Below, one piece after another: positions 1 to 6,971 of a stretch of 64,000 bases of DNA; position 1 is the first letter of the stretch, and each line of letters opens with the position of its first letter. The position numbers and the translations under genes are program-made. The notes under the pieces were generated by a model. It searched no databases, was not told where the DNA came from, and saw nothing but the letters and a program-made list of their open reading frames with translations. This stretch comes from Chamaesiphon sp. 336R_metabinner_41 (GTDB lineage: Bacteria; Cyanobacteriota; Cyanobacteriia; Cyanobacteriales; Chamaesiphonaceae), in NCBI GenBank assembly GCA_025359915.1, contig JANYDE010000140.1, forward strand, positions 25,258 through 89,257. Direction: 5' to 3'.

Positions 1-2
1 CC

Positions 3-536
3 CAGGTATCCTTACCGATGATCCTCAGTGTCGGGTTGTTTGAGTCTGACAAATATCTGGCTGCTCCTGCTAAACATGATGACCACGGGCACTCGCACGA
101 TCATCACGATCACGCCCATGCAGCGGATCACGAAGATCATAGCAACTGCGACCACGACCATAACAAGTGCGAACACGATCATCACGATCATGCTCATGAC
201 CACTCACATCACTTAGATAATGATGGTTTTACCTCGATGTCATTTGTGAGCGATCGACCATTCCTCCTCCGCAAGTTCCAGCATTTTCTCGACAATCAAT
301 TGACTGTAAATATCTTTCGCGCTAAGGGATTTTTATGGTTTGATGAAAGTGATAAATGTCATGTCTTCCATCTTTGTGGCAAACGGTTCTCGATCGATGA
401 TGAACAATGGAAGGGTACACCTCAGACTAAGTTTGTAATTATCGGTCAGGATTTGGACAACGATAAAATTCGCAAGCAATTGGAAAATTGTTTGACTACT
501 AGTAAAGTGACTGCGGGGAGAGGATTTGGGAAATAG
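3..536 (+). CDS. CobW/G3E-family GTPase (metallochaperone), 3' part only
   Basis: The reading frame is open to the left edge of the window, so this is the C-terminal part of a longer gene; the first in-window ATG at 18 is probably internal. The visible segment opens with a 'VGLFESDKY' stretch that resembles the end of the CobW GTPase domain. A linker of roughly 50 residues follows that is almost entirely His, Asp, Glu and Ala with two Cys. It then has a CobW C-terminal domain ('RPFLLRKFQHFL', 'AKGFLWF', 'WKGTPQTKFVIIGQDL'). G3E GTPases of this type deliver or insert metals (Zn, Co, Ni), and His-rich linkers bind divalent metal. The G1-G4 motifs lie outside the window, so the exact subfamily cannot be given. 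A terminator hairpin follows the stop. Confidence 0.85.
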   Translation, partial: QVSLPMILSVGLFESDKYLAAPAKHDDHGHSHDHHDHAHAADHEDHSNCDHDHNKCEHDHHDHAHDHSHHLDNDGFTSMSFVSDRPFLLRKFQHFLDNQLTVNIFRAKGFLWFDESDKCHVFHLCGKRFSIDDEQWKGTPQTKFVIIGQDLDNDKIRKQLENCLTTSKVTAGRGFGK

Positions 537-556
537 ACAATAAAATTAGTAAGGCG

Positions 557-589
557 AAAAACCCGACTTTTCCAAAAAGTCGGGTTTTT
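557..589. terminator. Palindromic terminator, CCCGACTT family
   Basis: A hairpin with stem AAAAACCCGACTTTT/AAAAGTCGGGTTTTT and a loop of a few bases lies between the convergent CobW-like gene and the anti-sigma gene. U-runs on both strands suit bidirectional termination. Near-identical palindromes occur at 3294-3325 and 14981-15013. Confidence 0.85.
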
Positions 590-598
590 GCTACGATC

Positions 599-1213
599 CT
601 ATAAATTGAGAGCTAAATCGTAATTGTCATCGATACAAGCCCTAATCAAGAACATGCAACCAGTATTGGTAAATGGTGCGTGGATGGAATTGGGGTACGA
701 TCGAATGTAGTCTCCAGCCAGATAAACCTCATCATCGATGATTAGTTCTCCCTCCAACATATAGATCTCTTCAATTCCTGCGTGTTGGTGGAGTGGATAG
801 ATGACTCCAGCGGCGGCTTTGACAACTAAATGCTGGATTCTGCTGACCTCATCGCGAAATAATACAACGGCTTGTACTCCCTCAATCCGACGCGGCTGCC
901 AATCGAGATCTGCCGATCTAATCGCAACCATTTTGAGATCTGGCGGTAACTCTGGCTGTGTTTCAGGGACAGCTTTAACTAGATCTAAGCCCAATTTGTC
1001 AAATAATCGATCCTTGAGATCTGCCGCCATCGGCACAATTGGCGCACTATAGGGAATCAACCCTACCGCCGTTTGGTAGCTTGCCAATTCTTCGGCAAAA
1101 TCTGGACAATCCAAAACTTGGGCTTCTACCCACAGTCGTTCTTCAAAATCCAGTAGATCGAGCGCGTATAGTGGCGCAAGTTCGCAAAAACATCGGTGGT
1201 CGTCGTTCATCAT
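599..1213 (-). CDS. ChrR-like cupin anti-sigma factor
   Basis: This 204-residue protein has a short N-terminal helical anti-sigma-like region (about 1-45) and a C-terminal cupin (about 105-195). The cupin keeps likely metal ligands: His142 and His144 ('LHQHAGIEE'), Glu148 or Glu149, and His178. Known ChrR proteins hold an ECF sigma factor inactive and release it on an oxidative or singlet-oxygen signal. Here the classical HxxxCxxC zinc motif is degenerate: the equivalent site reads Q32-x3-C36-x2-F39, although Cys8 and Cys10 are present. The gene starts 26 bp after the stop of the upstream ECF sigma gene, so the two are almost certainly cotranscribed. Family assignment is fairly secure; the sensed signal is not known. 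Confidence 0.8.
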   Translation of the reverse strand: MMNDDHRCFCELAPLYALDLLDFEERLWVEAQVLDCPDFAEELASYQTAVGLIPYSAPIVPMAADLKDRLFDKLGLDLVKAVPETQPELPPDLKMVAIRSADLDWQPRRIEGVQAVVLFRDEVSRIQHLVVKAAAGVIYPLHQHAGIEEIYMLEGELIIDDEVYLAGDYIRSYPNSIHAPFTNTGCMFLIRACIDDNYDLALNL

Positions 1214-1239
1214 AGCTGGAGAATGCGGGGGGTATTTGT

Positions 1240-1824
1240 TTAGTTTTGCCTGTTTACTAGTTGAGGTTCGCTGTCAAATTGTATTCTTAGTTTACTCAAT
1301 CCCAGCCGGAGTCGCGTTTTCACTGTTCCAAGTGAAAGTCCAGTCGCTGCGGCAATTTCAGTGTGAGTAAGACCTTGGAAATACGCCATCTCAATCACTT
1401 GACGCTGTTCTGGTGGAATCTTGGCTAATGCTGCTAGTACTTGTTGCTGTCGTTCGACAATTTCGACTGCTTCAAGTGGATCTACGCTGATAATTGGAAA
1501 TGCGATCTCTTTTTCCGAGGCGATTGCCGTATTAACTTTATTGAGACGTTGAATTTTGCGGAGCCTGTCGAGAATCCGACTGCGAACGAGAGTGAAAATC
1601 CACTGTTCGGGAGAGCCTTTTTCAGCGTCGAACCTGTCAGCAATCCGCCAAACTTGAGCAAATACTTCTAAAACTACTTCTTCACAGTCCTCTACTGAGT
1701 TTAAACTCTTCCAGGCGATCGCGTAAATCATTCGTGAATATCGATCGTAGAGCTGGGATAGTGCAGTCCGATCTCCTTCGGCGATTTTTGTGAGTAAATT
1801 TTTGGCTTCAACCATTGACTGCAA
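1240..1824 (-). CDS. ECF-type RNA polymerase sigma factor
   Basis: This 194-residue protein has the two-domain ECF architecture. Region 2 lies at about 25-95 ('LYDRYSRMIYAIAWKSL', 'AEKGSPEQWIFTLVRSR'). Region 4 lies at about 130-182, with the helix-turn-helix 'THTEIAAATGLSLGTVKTRL'. It would direct RNA polymerase to a small set of stress promoters and is probably held by the cupin anti-sigma factor encoded immediately downstream. It is divergent from the DUF4331 gene, with a shared 239-bp intergenic region. That region contains two oppositely oriented GAGATC-spacer-C(G)TA arrangements which could be its own promoters. The start ATG at 1824 gives a normal family length. Confidence 0.9.
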   Translation of the reverse strand: MQSMVEAKNLLTKIAEGDRTALSQLYDRYSRMIYAIAWKSLNSVEDCEEVVLEVFAQVWRIADRFDAEKGSPEQWIFTLVRSRILDRLRKIQRLNKVNTAIASEKEIAFPIISVDPLEAVEIVERQQQVLAALAKIPPEQRQVIEMAYFQGLTHTEIAAATGLSLGTVKTRLRLGLSKLRIQFDSEPQLVNRQN

Positions 1825-1841
1825 AAGACAGAGGATGCTGT

Positions 1842-1964
1842 GTTAGCTCCAGTTTAGCCGAAGATCTCGAAACCCAATTAGCAAACCGAAATTAAAATTA
1901 GCCTAAGCAATCAAAAAGATTTTTGGTGGGGGAGAGATCCGGTTGGGAAATGGCAGCGTATAAC
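1842..1964. promoter_or_regulatory. Candidate divergent ECF-type promoters
   Basis: In the sigma/DUF4331 intergenic region, the plus strand has GAGATCC (1934-1940) followed 16 bases later by CGTATAAC (1957-1964). The minus strand has GAGATC (1868-1863) followed 16 bases later by CTAAC (1846-1842). The shared geometry resembles ECF -35/-10 elements and would let the sigma factor control both itself and the DUF4331 gene. This rests on eye matching only. Confidence 0.3.
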
Positions 1965-2063
1965 TATGCAGATCGGCAGATTGAGTTCAATCTCAGTTCT
2001 AGATTACCTCCGGTAGGCTCCGCCAACGCCAAGATCTCAACTCATAAATTGGAATAGTTAATT

Positions 2064-3275
2064 ATGTCACTCTCAATTTCTAAAGTTACTCAATTTAGTT
2101 GGAAAAAATCGCTAATACTGGGTGGGGTATCAATCGCTGCTCTGCTGGTGGCAACTGGCTTGCCTAAGGCTCTGGTGGCTTCCGATCATGATGATGGTGA
2201 GGTCGATACCAAAGGTCGTAACTTAAACCTCACCGACTTGTACGCATATCGCGAAAAAGACCAAAATCCGAATGCACGAGATGGCGATCTGATCTTGACG
2301 ATGAATAGCAATCCTCGATCGATCGCCCGTCAACAATACTTCTTTAGCACCAATGCTCGCTACGAGTTTAAACTAACTCGCGTTGCTGACAAAGAAGCGA
2401 CTCCCACGGGACAGGAAGATATCACCCTCCGGTTTGAATTTGGCGCACCAAACGATCGCAACCAGCAACAAATAAAATTTACCGCGATCAAAGATGGTAA
2501 AGAAGTTTCAGCAACAAATCTGCGGACTACGGCTCTCAATGAGAAAGCGTATATTAATCGACTCGAATCTAAGAACGGCAAAATTGCTGTTTTTGCTGGG
2601 TTGCGGGAAGATCCATTCTTTTTTGATGTCGAACAGTTTTTCCGCGTTCGCGCTGGTGCCTTAAGCACTGGTCCAGGTGTTGGCTTCCGCGCTCCCGATC
2701 AAGCTGCGGACTCATTCAAGGGTTATAACGTCAATGCGATCGCTATTCGGATCCCACAAGAGTTTCTTGCAGGTACAACTGGCACGAATGTTTACGATAT
2801 CTGGGAGACAATCTCGCTCAGAGATGGCAATGGCAAATACCAGCAGGTAGAACGCTTGGCTCGTCCAGCCATCAATGAAGGCTTAATAACTAGCAATAGT
2901 CTACTCAATGCCTTCAACAGCGTCCCACCTACCGCCGATCTCAGCCCCGCTGCGGCACCGATTGCGACAGAAGCAATCCGCACACTCAAAGCATTGGGAA
3001 ATAATGACAATCGCACTAAAGCCTTATTAGGCGCATTTTTACCAGATGTGATGCGGATCGATACTACTGGAAATAGTGGCTATGGCAATGCCCTTAATGG
3101 TAAAGGTAGTCCGATTCGTGGACGGATGATCAAAGATGATGTAATCGACATTACTTTGAGTGTCTTGACTGACGGCAAAGTCAAAGGCGATAACGTTTCT
3201 TATGAGGGAAGTAATCTCGCGCAGGGACACAAGGCTTTAGAAGGTAATTTCCCTTATCTAGCTTTGCCAAATTAG
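2064..3275 (+). CDS. DUF4331 family exported protein
   Basis: This 403-residue protein has an N-terminal hydrophobic signal segment (about 16-38, 'LILGGVSIAALLVATGLPKA'). The mature start 'SDHDDGEVDTKGRNLNLTDL' is typical of DUF4331, whose members begin with an Asp/His-rich patch and a 'LTDLYAF/Y' motif. The rest is a beta-rich secreted domain ('DGDLILTMNSNP', 'RFEFGAP', 'VGFRAPDQAADSF'). Function is unknown for the family; the Asp/His N-terminus suggests a metal site. It lies divergent to the ECF sigma/anti-sigma pair and upstream of the TPR and HupE-like genes, and those families often occur together. A palindromic terminator follows, so it may be monocistronic. Confidence 0.85.
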   Translation: MSLSISKVTQFSWKKSLILGGVSIAALLVATGLPKALVASDHDDGEVDTKGRNLNLTDLYAYREKDQNPNARDGDLILTMNSNPRSIARQQYFFSTNARYEFKLTRVADKEATPTGQEDITLRFEFGAPNDRNQQQIKFTAIKDGKEVSATNLRTTALNEKAYINRLESKNGKIAVFAGLREDPFFFDVEQFFRVRAGALSTGPGVGFRAPDQAADSFKGYNVNAIAIRIPQEFLAGTTGTNVYDIWETISLRDGNGKYQQVERLARPAINEGLITSNSLLNAFNSVPPTADLSPAAAPIATEAIRTLKALGNNDNRTKALLGAFLPDVMRIDTTGNSGYGNALNGKGSPIRGRMIKDDVIDITLSVLTDGKVKGDNVSYEGSNLAQGHKALEGNFPYLALPN

Positions 3276-3293
3276 GTAATTATTAGTGCTGTG

Positions 3294-3325
3294 ACAAACC
3301 CGATTTTGCCAAAAGTCGGGTTTGT
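3294..3325 (+). terminator. Palindromic terminator downstream of DUF4331 gene
   Basis: The stem ACAAACCCGA-TTTTG / CAAAAGTCGGGTTTGT has one imperfection and sits 19 bp after the DUF4331 stop. It belongs to the same palindrome family as 557-589 and 14981-15013. Confidence 0.7.
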
Positions 3326-3466
3326 GTCTCAATGATGTGGTAATTGCTATAAATCCGATATTTTAGTGCATCACTATTACTGCAAATGAACTGGGAGTTT
3401 GATTCGACCTTGGAGCGGCTAACGCCAACGATACTCCCAGCATTTTTTTAGATCGAACTATTCACC

Positions 3467-4015
3467 ATGAACTATACTTTTCTTTCTACTCTACTCTTCG
3501 GGCTGGCGATCGTTATTGCTCCAGCTCATGCTCAATTTTCGTCATTTTCTTCAAGCTCAGATAGTTGTTCTGGTGTTTGCGTGAAACTCGATTTTGGCTC
3601 GGCGAATAACGATAATTCTTTTGGTAGTGGTTTTGGCAGCAGTGCTGCGACTAGTACTAATAATCTCCGCTGGCAACTAGGTGTAACTTGGCGGCCAAAT
3701 CCACCCGAAATTGCTCAAGTAGAAGCCGAAAGAACTAAACAAAAACTAGAAGACAATCGGACTTTAATGACTAGTCTAGCAGAGGCGATCGCTCAAAACA
3801 AAACTGAATTAGCGCGTGGCTTAGCCATTTTATTAGCTCCCAGACTAGGCTACAACAGTCCGGTTATTTTACTTGCAGAAATGAAACAAGGATCTGTGAA
3901 TATTGGTGCGGTACCTAATCTAATGCCAAAAGAAGCAACAACACTGATTCCACCAAATGTTTTAAGCAAAGAAGGATCCATAACTGATAATCAACCAACG
4001 ATCGAACTTCGCTAA
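3467..4015 (+). CDS. Small secreted protein of unknown function
   Basis: I do not recognise a family. The 182-residue product has a clear signal peptide ending in 'APAHAQF' (about residue 22). A Ser/Gly/Asn-rich segment with two close cysteines ('SDSCSGVCVKL') follows. Next come 'LRWQLGVTWRPNPPEIAQ', a charged helical stretch (about 85-125) and a Pro/Thr-rich tail. The 'LGVTWRPNPPE' element followed by a helix suggests a periplasmic or envelope protein. It lies between DUF4331 and the TPR gene in the same orientation and may belong to the same functional locus. The start ATG at 3467 is fixed by the signal peptide. Confidence 0.65.
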   Translation: MNYTFLSTLLFGLAIVIAPAHAQFSSFSSSSDSCSGVCVKLDFGSANNDNSFGSGFGSSAATSTNNLRWQLGVTWRPNPPEIAQVEAERTKQKLEDNRTLMTSLAEAIAQNKTELARGLAILLAPRLGYNSPVILLAEMKQGSVNIGAVPNLMPKEATTLIPPNVLSKEGSITDNQPTIELR

Positions 4016-4185
4016 TTGCTCTATAAGAAACAAATAATATACTTCTATTAATAATACTGAAATTCTAGCTGGTGGGCAGTGCCTAACTTACTATTAATAT
4101 TAATTTTTTTTACCCACCTTACAAAAGACTAGGGACTAATCTTCTCATTCGGTATCACTATATAACAATTTAATATTTAATAAAT

Positions 4186-5595
4186 ATGCAACCTCCAATC
4201 CTCCAACAATTATCGTTACAACAGAAACTAATCACAGCGACTGCATTAGTAGGAATTGGGATCTCGTTGGCGAAGCCGCCGCTCTGCGGAATCGCAATTC
4301 ATAGCATACCTACTTCGACTACTCGCCCTAATTCAATCTGGAAATATCGATTTGCCCGACCAGCAGTTGGTAGCGTCACCAAAAATATCCGCCGAGAAAT
4401 TGCTTTTCATCAACAAAAAATTCAACAGCAGCCTACAGCCGGATTGGAGCGAGCGGCACTTGCCCAAAATTACTTAAAAATGGCACGAGCAACAGGCGAA
4501 AGTAGTTGGTATTTGCTTGCCGAACAGATGGCACAGGAATCGCTCGTTCAGTTGCCAATTCATAATTATGGTGCGATTGTCGTTCTTGCGAAAGTAGCAA
4601 CAGCAAAACACAATTTCAAACAAGCATTAGATTTACTTAAAAAACTGCCACCTGAATCTGAAGCCTTATCCCTATTAACCACAAGTCATCTAGCTCTAGG
4701 GGATGTCACCACCGCTCGCAAAACAGCGGATACATTAGCTCAAAAAGTGCCCACATTGGGAAATTTGGCACTCAAAGCTCTCGTAGAAGTCGCTCAGGGC
4801 GATGATTTAGCAGCCATGCGAGATTTCAAAGCGGCGATTGCAGCAGAAGAACCAGAAGAAGTCGAAAGTTCGGCGTGGGTGCGGACATTATCGGGGCGGT
4901 TTTATTATAAGCGGGGACAGCTTCAGCAAGCTGAGGAGCTATATCAATCCGCGCTAGAAATTTTGCCCAGATATTCACCAGCATTATTAAATCTAGCTGA
5001 ATTATCTGTTCGCCAATGGCAAGCAGATCCCACTCAAACAAAGGATCGAGAACGGGCAATTGAATTATACGATCGATTCTTCATCATCAATCAACAAGCC
5101 CCAACCATCTACGATCATATCGCGCTGAGGGGATTGGCGCGGGTGCAAAAATTGCAAGGGAATACCATCCAATCTAACCAAACCTGGGGACGAGCAGTAT
5201 CCAAGTTGCGATCAGATCTAACTGGCTTCGGACATCGCCGTGAGTTAGCGCAACTATTAATGGAACGTGGACAGGAAAAAGACTTGAGCGAAGCTTTAAC
5301 CTTGATGCAAGCTGAGATCAAGACGCGCCAAGATCCTGAAACCTGGGATACATTAGCCGCTGCATATCTCAAGCTAGGACAGCTACCAGCAGCACAGCAA
5401 TCGATCGAAGCAGCCTTAAACTCAGGACTCCGCGATCCAGCCATTACCGATCGAGCAGCAGTTATCGCCCAAGCTAGAGGGCAATTAGAGCAAGCTAGCA
5501 AGTATCGAGAACAGGTGAGATCGATCGATCCCCTATTTGAGGCGGGAGCTAGACAAGCTTTAGGTTTAGGCGTGGGCTTATCAGGATTGAACTAA
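4186..5595 (+). CDS. TPR-repeat protein of the DUF4331/HupE locus
   Basis: This 469-residue protein consists largely of tetratricopeptide-type helix pairs from about residue 80 to the end ('GRFYYKRGQLQQAEELYQSA', 'PETWDTLAAAYLKLGQLPAA'). TPR arrays scaffold protein complexes. The N-terminus is a weak signal or anchor segment ('LITATALVGIGISLAK'). The DNA coding for residues about 27-37 (4265-4295, 'CGTTGGCGAAGCCGC...') looks like a piece of a dispersed cyanobacterial repeat caught in frame, so the native leader may have been altered. It is followed 176 bp later by the HupE-like gene. TPR assignment is firm; the role is inferred only from neighbours. Confidence 0.8.
   Translation: MQPPILQQLSLQQKLITATALVGIGISLAKPPLCGIAIHSIPTSTTRPNSIWKYRFARPAVGSVTKNIRREIAFHQQKIQQQPTAGLERAALAQNYLKMARATGESSWYLLAEQMAQESLVQLPIHNYGAIVVLAKVATAKHNFKQALDLLKKLPPESEALSLLTTSHLALGDVTTARKTADTLAQKVPTLGNLALKALVEVAQGDDLAAMRDFKAAIAAEEPEEVESSAWVRTLSGRFYYKRGQLQQAEELYQSALEILPRYSPALLNLAELSVRQWQADPTQTKDRERAIELYDRFFIINQQAPTIYDHIALRGLARVQKLQGNTIQSNQTWGRAVSKLRSDLTGFGHRRELAQLLMERGQEKDLSEALTLMQAEIKTRQDPETWDTLAAAYLKLGQLPAAQQSIEAALNSGLRDPAITDRAAVIAQARGQLEQASKYREQVRSIDPLFEAGARQALGLGVGLSGLN
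4265..4295 (+). repeat. GTTGGCGAAGCC-type dispersed repeat inside the TPR gene
   Basis: The segment begins CGTTGGCGAAGCCGCCGC and ends GCGGAATCGC. Related half-sites appear at 2016-2029, around 3410-3430 and at 63917-63999, all non-coding. Here it encodes residues about 27-37 of the TPR protein. Confidence 0.55.
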
Positions 5596-5599
5596 TTCT

Positions 5600-5735
5600 T
5601 ACTCTTGTCCCCTCCCCGCATCCTCGGGCAGGGCGAGGGTGGGGTAAAGATCTATGCGACCACTCTAAATTTGATGGGTTGCGTGGATCTACCCACCCCG
5701 CCCTACGGGCACCCCTCCTGGGATGGGATTTTTCA
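5600..5735. repeat. Pyrimidine/purine-rich intergenic repeat
   Basis: This spacer between the TPR and HupE-like genes contains CCCCTCCCCGCATCC, GGGCGAGGGTGGGGTAAA and CACCCCGCCCTACGGGC. They resemble the 'cccctcccctt...ggggaggttgggtggggt' elements seen again at 39590-39630 and 63825-63875. A 72-codon frame here is repeat-derived, not a convincing gene. Confidence 0.5.
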
Positions 5736-5771
5736 GCCTAATCTTATCTACTTAAACTCAGGAAACACACT

Positions 5772-6872
5772 ATGCCTCACCACATATCTAGAACTTGGAA
5801 GATCGCCATCTGTTGGGGATTAGGACTCTTAATAGTCCTATCCCTCGCTACACCCAGCCAAGCTCACTGGGCAGATTTAGCAGTTGCAGATATTCAGATT
5901 AGGGAACGAGACATCGATCTAAATCTCACAGTACCAACAGGCTTAATCGCCCAGTTTGATGATGACAACAATAAACAACTATTAGATTCAGAAATAATAA
6001 CCCATCAAAAAGACCTTCAAGAATTCCTGAACGAAAAAATTCGACTTACTGCAGCAGGGCAGAGGCAGGATAAGTTAATTATCAAATCAAAAATTTCAAA
6101 GAAAATACCATCCAATCTCATTGCGACACCTGATACTCATAGCAACTTATTATTGCAATATCATTGGACAGAAACGATCGAACAATTGCAAATGCACTAC
6201 GAGCTATTCGTCCCTGGGGTAAATACAGCACGTTGTTTAGCTCAGATATTTCGAGCTGGGCGAGTGGATAATTTAGTCTTTACACCTGACTCCCAAAATG
6301 CAGCTTTGATTGACGCGCCGATCTTGCAACAGATTAGTAGTTTTATCCAGTTAGGTGTTGAGCATATTTGGACTGGCTACGACCACATTCTATTTTTAAT
6401 TAGTCTATTAATGCTGGGTGGAGAACTAGGTTATTTACTCAAGGTTGTGACCGCATTTAGCTTATCTCATTCAGTCACTTTATTCTTAGCCGCTCTGAAT
6501 ATTATCTCGGTTTCTAGTCGCTGGGTGGAGATTGCCATTGCACTATCGATCGCGTATATTGCTTCTGAAAACTTGTGGCAGAAGGAACCTAAAGCGAGAT
6601 GGCAATTAGCTTTTGCTTTTGGATTGATTCACGGATTGGGATTTTCTTCAGCTTTGCAGGAGTTAGATTTACCGCGTACTAATTTGGTGACTTCGCTAGC
6701 TAGTTTTAGTGTCGGGATTGAAGTAGGTCAATTTGCGATTGTTCTAGCTGTTTATTTTGCTTTATCCCATCTCCGTAAATTTACTTGGGATTTAACTATT
6801 CGGCGGTTGATTTCAGTTGGGATAATTGTAATGAGTGCGATCTGGTTTTGGGAACGCGCTTTCATGGGTTAG
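5772..6872 (+). CDS. HupE/UreJ_2 family membrane protein
   Basis: This 366-residue protein has a signal/TM segment (about 10-30, ending 'PSQAHW') and a soluble extracytoplasmic region (about 31-185). About six or seven C-terminal membrane helices (about 190-365) follow. The first C-terminal helix carries H198-IWTGY-D204-H205, similar in kind to the HX4DH signature of Ni/Co permeases. Further conserved helices hold 'SLSHSVTLF' and 'GLIHGLGFSSAL'. The soluble region has an EF-hand-like loop (D63, D65, N67, L70, E74). HupE/UreJ_2 proteins are thought to act in metal transport or as hydrogenase/urease accessories, but no such enzyme is encoded here. Co-location with DUF4331 and the sigma pair suggests a shared metal or redox task. 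Confidence 0.85.
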   Translation: MPHHISRTWKIAICWGLGLLIVLSLATPSQAHWADLAVADIQIRERDIDLNLTVPTGLIAQFDDDNNKQLLDSEIITHQKDLQEFLNEKIRLTAAGQRQDKLIIKSKISKKIPSNLIATPDTHSNLLLQYHWTETIEQLQMHYELFVPGVNTARCLAQIFRAGRVDNLVFTPDSQNAALIDAPILQQISSFIQLGVEHIWTGYDHILFLISLLMLGGELGYLLKVVTAFSLSHSVTLFLAALNIISVSSRWVEIAIALSIAYIASENLWQKEPKARWQLAFAFGLIHGLGFSSALQELDLPRTNLVTSLASFSVGIEVGQFAIVLAVYFALSHLRKFTWDLTIRRLISVGIIVMSAIWFWERAFMG

Positions 6873-6971
6873 GAATAGAAAGATCCCCTTGAATCAATTA
6901 ATCTTAACAGGGAACAGGATCGATGGCTACATGGTCGCAATTCCCATACCATACAACCCAATTCTCAATTC

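Noticed and set aside
5605..5823. 72-codon frame between the TPR and HupE-like genes
   Set aside because: It reads through dispersed repeats and overlaps the HupE-like start; no protein family.
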